Shown piece after piece: positions 61,390 through 64,000 of a DNA stretch of 64,000 nucleotides (position 1 is its first letter; each line of letters begins with the position of its first letter). A model generated the notes under the pieces. It was not told the origin of the DNA, ran no database searches, and saw only the letters and a program-made list of their open reading frames with translations. The stretch covers positions 1 to 64,000 of the forward strand of contig JBQNAI010000003.1 in the NCBI GenBank assembly GCA_052170555.1. Direction: 5' to 3'. This DNA is from Scybalousia_A sp052170555 (GTDB lineage: Bacteria; Bacteroidota; Bacteroidia; Bacteroidales; P3). The position numbers and the translations under genes were made by a program.

Positions 61390-61657
61390 TTTAATTTATT
61401 CCTTCTTGATATTGATAGATAAACATATACTATCTAATAAAAAATATACAATTGTATTAGTTTCTTTAAGTATAAAAAATATTTTGTATGAAAAATATGT
61501 AATAAAAATATCAGAAATAAGTATGTTAAATATGTATCAAAACTTTACAATCATGAAGAAATTAATTTATTTTTGGTTTTCACCATAACAATCGGAATAT
61601 TTTGTGTGGTGAATACACGACAAACACAAACGATAAACAAAGAAAGGGAAGTAAGCA

Positions 61658-61942
61658 ATGTCGTCAAAAAAACAAGCTCAGTTTCTCATCGGGATAAATT
61701 CTCTAAAAAGTTCACAATGAAGAGTATTAAATGCCATTAGACAGCAAAAAAAATGAGACATAGGAGAAAAAGCCTTCATAAGTTTTATTGTTGAAAAATA
61801 AGAAGATATATACCATGTCAAGGTTTTACATGGTATTTGAGAAAGTCGCGATGAAGAAGCTCCAAGATTGATCAAATGAATGCCAAAACGGGAACTTATT
61901 CAACAATCAGGTAAGAAAGAATTATTCACTTTCAATACTTAA
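61658..61942 (+). pseudogene. 95-codon relic with five in-frame stops
   Basis: From ATG 61658 one frame gives protein-like sequence (SSKKQAQFLIGINSLKSSQ, then RVLNAIRQQKK, DIGEKAFISFIVEK, EDIYHVKVLHGI, ESRDEEAPRLIK, MPKRELIQQSGKKELFTFNT) broken by four TGA and one TAA codon. The segments look like one continuous ancestral protein, but I do not recognise it. Four stops could be former TGG codons. Other genes in the window use TGG for Trp, so the relic is considered inactive. Confidence 0.35.
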
Positions 61943-61975
61943 TTAAATAATTAGGTCATTTGTTGTATTATCTGA

Positions 61976-62923
61976 TTATTTTGTCAGCCATTTTATAATA
62001 TTATCTTTGACTATCTCTATTCTCTTGTCAAAACTCTCACGAGTAGCAAAAGCAATATGAGGGACACATACACAGTTTCTAGCATTGAGTAGTGGATGGT
62101 TAGTATCTATCGGTGGTTCCTTTTCATACACATCTATACCTGCCCCTGCTATACGATTATCATTTAACATCTTGGCAAGAAATTCCATATCTATCACGTT
62201 CCCTCTTGCCGTATTTATAATAATCGCCGAAGGCTTACACATTTTAAGTAAATCGGCATTTATAAGATGATAAGTATCATCGGTCAATGGTACATGCAAT
62301 GAAATAATATCACTTTTTTGCATAAGAGTTGGCAAATCCGTATAAGTAATCCCTTCTCTTGAATAATAAAGGTTTTGAGTTCTTGAATTGGCAAGTATAT
62401 TGCAACCAAAAGCTCTTAACAATAGAGCCGTACGTTTACCTATCGCCCCCATACCTACTATACCTACAGTCTTACCTCTCAATTCTGTTCCTAAGAAATT
62501 ATTTCTTGTTCCATTGTTTCTTATATTAACATTCATCTCGCTCAACTTCCTGATAACGTCCAGCATCAACCCAATAGTTAACTCGCTAACCGCTTCAGTT
62601 GCATAACCAGCAGCATTGACAATTTCTATATTGCGTTCCCTACAGTACTCAACATCTATATGATCTATACCTGTAAATGCAACAGCAAGCAATTTGACAT
62701 TAGGACATTGACACAACACTTCTCTTTTTATTGGTATATTGGAAACAACCACTATATCATTATCTGCAATACGTTTTTTTAGAGTCTGTTCATCCTCTTT
62801 TCTATCATTATGAAGCGTAAAAGTACAATTGTATTGAGCAAAAATCCGTTGCAATTCACCATACTTTGCTTCATTTATGCCTATCGGCTCAACAGCCACT
62901 ATCTTAAATTTATCATTAATCAT
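61976..62923 (-). CDS. D-isomer-specific 2-hydroxyacid dehydrogenase
   Basis: This NAD-dependent dehydrogenase resembles glycerate and phosphoglycerate dehydrogenases. The Rossmann motif is GIVGMGAIGKRTALLL. The catalytic Arg is in NTARGNVID, the Glu in DVYEKEPP and the His in VPHIAFATRES. Length is 315 residues, without the ACT domain of SerA. The substrate is a 2-oxo or D-2-hydroxy acid such as hydroxypyruvate, but cannot be fixed from sequence. It stands alone. Confidence 0.9.
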   Translation of the reverse strand: MINDKFKIVAVEPIGINEAKYGELQRIFAQYNCTFTLHNDRKEDEQTLKKRIADNDIVVVSNIPIKREVLCQCPNVKLLAVAFTGIDHIDVEYCRERNIEIVNAAGYATEAVSELTIGLMLDVIRKLSEMNVNIRNNGTRNNFLGTELRGKTVGIVGMGAIGKRTALLLRAFGCNILANSRTQNLYYSREGITYTDLPTLMQKSDIISLHVPLTDDTYHLINADLLKMCKPSAIIINTARGNVIDMEFLAKMLNDNRIAGAGIDVYEKEPPIDTNHPLLNARNCVCVPHIAFATRESFDKRIEIVKDNIIKWLTK

Positions 62924-63008
62924 CTTTGACTTATTATTTTTATACTATACCTTTTTTAACAGTAATATTTATAATTCAATGCAAAAGTTAAATTCAAAAT
63001 TATTCTTG

Positions 63009-64000
63009 TTATCTATCAGTATCAACCAAAAAACCTTGCTGTTTCAAAAAAGCATCATTAGTAGGTTGATGTCCTCTGAACGCTTTATACAATTCCATCG
63101 GTTTTTTAGTGCCACCACGAGATAAGATATTAATTTTAAATGAATTAGATACAGAAGGGTTGAAGATACCTCGCTCTTTAAAGGCCTGATATGCATCTGC
63201 TGCAATAACTTCACTCCATTTGTAACCATAGTATCCAGCAGCGTACCCGCCAGCAAAGATATGAGAAAACTGTGTAGACATCATACAGCCGTCAATCATA
63301 TTTATCAGTTCAGCTTTTTCACTAGCTTTTTTTTCCATTGTTAACACATCACCATCAAAAGGTTTTTCTATAGAATGCCATGCCATATCAAGTATTCCAA
63401 AAAACAGTTGACGAATAGAAAGCCATCCTGCATTATATTGTTGTGCCTGGCGAATACGATCAATATAATCTGTAGGAATCTTATCTCCTGTTTTGTAGTG
63501 TACGGCGAACATATCAAGAAATTCCTTTTCGTATGCATAATTTTCCATGAACTGACTCATTCCTTCAACGAAATCATGAGCTACACTAGTTCCCGAAAGG
63601 GATTGATAATTACAAGAAGAAAGTATGCCATGTAAACAGTGACTGAATTCGTGCAGGAAAGTAGTAACTTCATCAAATGAAAGAAGTGAAGGAGTTTTGG
63701 GTGTAGGTTTAGAAAAATTAGTGACTAATTGAACGAATGGACGAATATCTATATTGCCTACCATACTCTGTTCACGGAAACTTGTCATCCAGGCCCCTTG
63801 TCGTTTATTTGTTCTTGGGAAATAATCCATATACAAAATGGCAAGGAACTTATTGGAACTTTTATCAAACACCTCATAAACTTGTACATCATTATGATAG
63901 ACTGGTATTGACTTATTTTCACGAAATTCAAGATTATATAATTTGCTTGCTAACTCAAAAATACCGTTTTTCACATATTCCAAATTGAAATATGGTTTTA
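63009..64000 (-). CDS. M3-family metallopeptidase, C-terminal part (partial)
   Basis: This is the C-terminal part of a thimet-oligopeptidase-like zinc peptidase (peptidyl-dipeptidase Dcp / oligopeptidase A). The zinc motif HExxH is in TFLHEFSHCLHGIL, and the downstream Glu ligand is in HDFVEGMSQFMENYAYE. FAGGYAAGYYGYKWSEVIAADA is conserved. The frame stays open to the right edge (KPYFNLEYVKNG precedes), so the gene begins beyond the window. Full-length members have about 680-710 residues, so about half is missing. It degrades peptides in the cytoplasm or periplasm. Confidence 0.92.
   Translation of the reverse strand, partial: KPYFNLEYVKNGIFELASKLYNLEFRENKSIPVYHNDVQVYEVFDKSSNKFLAILYMDYFPRTNKRQGAWMTSFREQSMVGNIDIRPFVQLVTNFSKPTPKTPSLLSFDEVTTFLHEFSHCLHGILSSCNYQSLSGTSVAHDFVEGMSQFMENYAYEKEFLDMFAVHYKTGDKIPTDYIDRIRQAQQYNAGWLSIRQLFFGILDMAWHSIEKPFDGDVLTMEKKASEKAELINMIDGCMMSTQFSHIFAGGYAAGYYGYKWSEVIAADAYQAFKERGIFNPSVSNSFKINILSRGGTKKPMELYKAFRGHQPTNDAFLKQQGFLVDTDR

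Noticed and set aside
61678..61875. Minus-strand 65-codon open frame in the 61.3-62.0 kb gap
   Set aside because: It is antisense to a more protein-like decayed plus-strand frame and has no promoter or homology.
1..64000. tRNA and rRNA genes
   Set aside because: No T-loop (GGTTCGAATC-like) with matching acceptor arms and no rRNA-like conserved stretch was found by eye.
1..64000. Sigma-54 promoters for local genes
   Set aside because: TGGCAC-like words occur only inside genes (e.g. near 2389) and without a correctly spaced TTGC before a start codon.

Overview
The window is a low-GC (roughly one third G+C) stretch of a Bacteroidota chromosome, most probably an anaerobic member of the Bacteroidales. 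The evidence is the gene content (DUF4290, DUF2795, a long-insert Rho, OMP_b-brl barrels, a T9SS type-B sorting domain, the KamA/KamB/KamC lysine proteins) and the promoters, which carry the Bacteroidota primary-sigma -7 box TAnnTTTG, in two cases (ilvE, mannose-1-phosphate guanylyltransferase) with TTTG exactly 19 nt upstream. The species cannot be named from the sequence. No rRNA, tRNA, insertion sequence or CRISPR array was recognised.

Layout. 0.5-9.8 kb: Fe-S biogenesis (Mrp ATPase, NifU-C), cobalamin adenosyltransferase, a DUF2795 protein, a CPBP protease, then PcrA, DUF4290, MurA and an arginase-fold protein on the plus strand. 10-17 kb: a sigma-54 activator, a DMT transporter, the threonine-to-glycine pair (epimerase-type threonine dehydrogenase and Kbl), a SAM-hydroxide adenosyltransferase, and an orphan OppC-like permease behind a MIP18-family Fe-S protein. 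17-24 kb: TruA, GlyRS, Rho, a small membrane protein, two beta-barrels and an O-methyltransferase. 24-30 kb: kamA-kamB-kamC and exonuclease VII. 30-41 kb: a Tyr/Asn-rich secreted protein, a glucosaminidase, an alcohol dehydrogenase, a decayed Lrp/AsnC gene beside ilvE, a glycosyltransferase, SpoU methylase, barrel protein, CoaD, and an ECF sigma with a membrane anti-sigma-like partner ending in a T9SS type-B domain. 41-51 kb: sugar nucleotide synthesis, AsnRS, RpoN, an M23/LysM protein, RibH, a three-gene type II restriction-modification island, Fmt and HU. 52-64 kb: acyl-CoA dehydrogenase with EtfB/EtfA, a split transketolase interrupted by a von Willebrand A gene, a Pif1-like helicase, a 2-hydroxyacid dehydrogenase and an M3 peptidase that runs off the right edge.

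How it fits together. KamA/B/C with acyl-CoA dehydrogenase, EtfAB and an iron alcohol dehydrogenase suggest amino-acid fermentation to short-chain products; Tdh-like/Kbl adds threonine. RpoN and a sigma-54 activator without a DNA-binding domain are both present.

The most unusual signal is a set of short intergenic arrays whose units recur every 21 bp (two helical turns, seven codons), at more than ten separate places and with related words at several of them. Two arrays lie in frame inside genes. I regard this as the main candidate for an undescribed repeat system.
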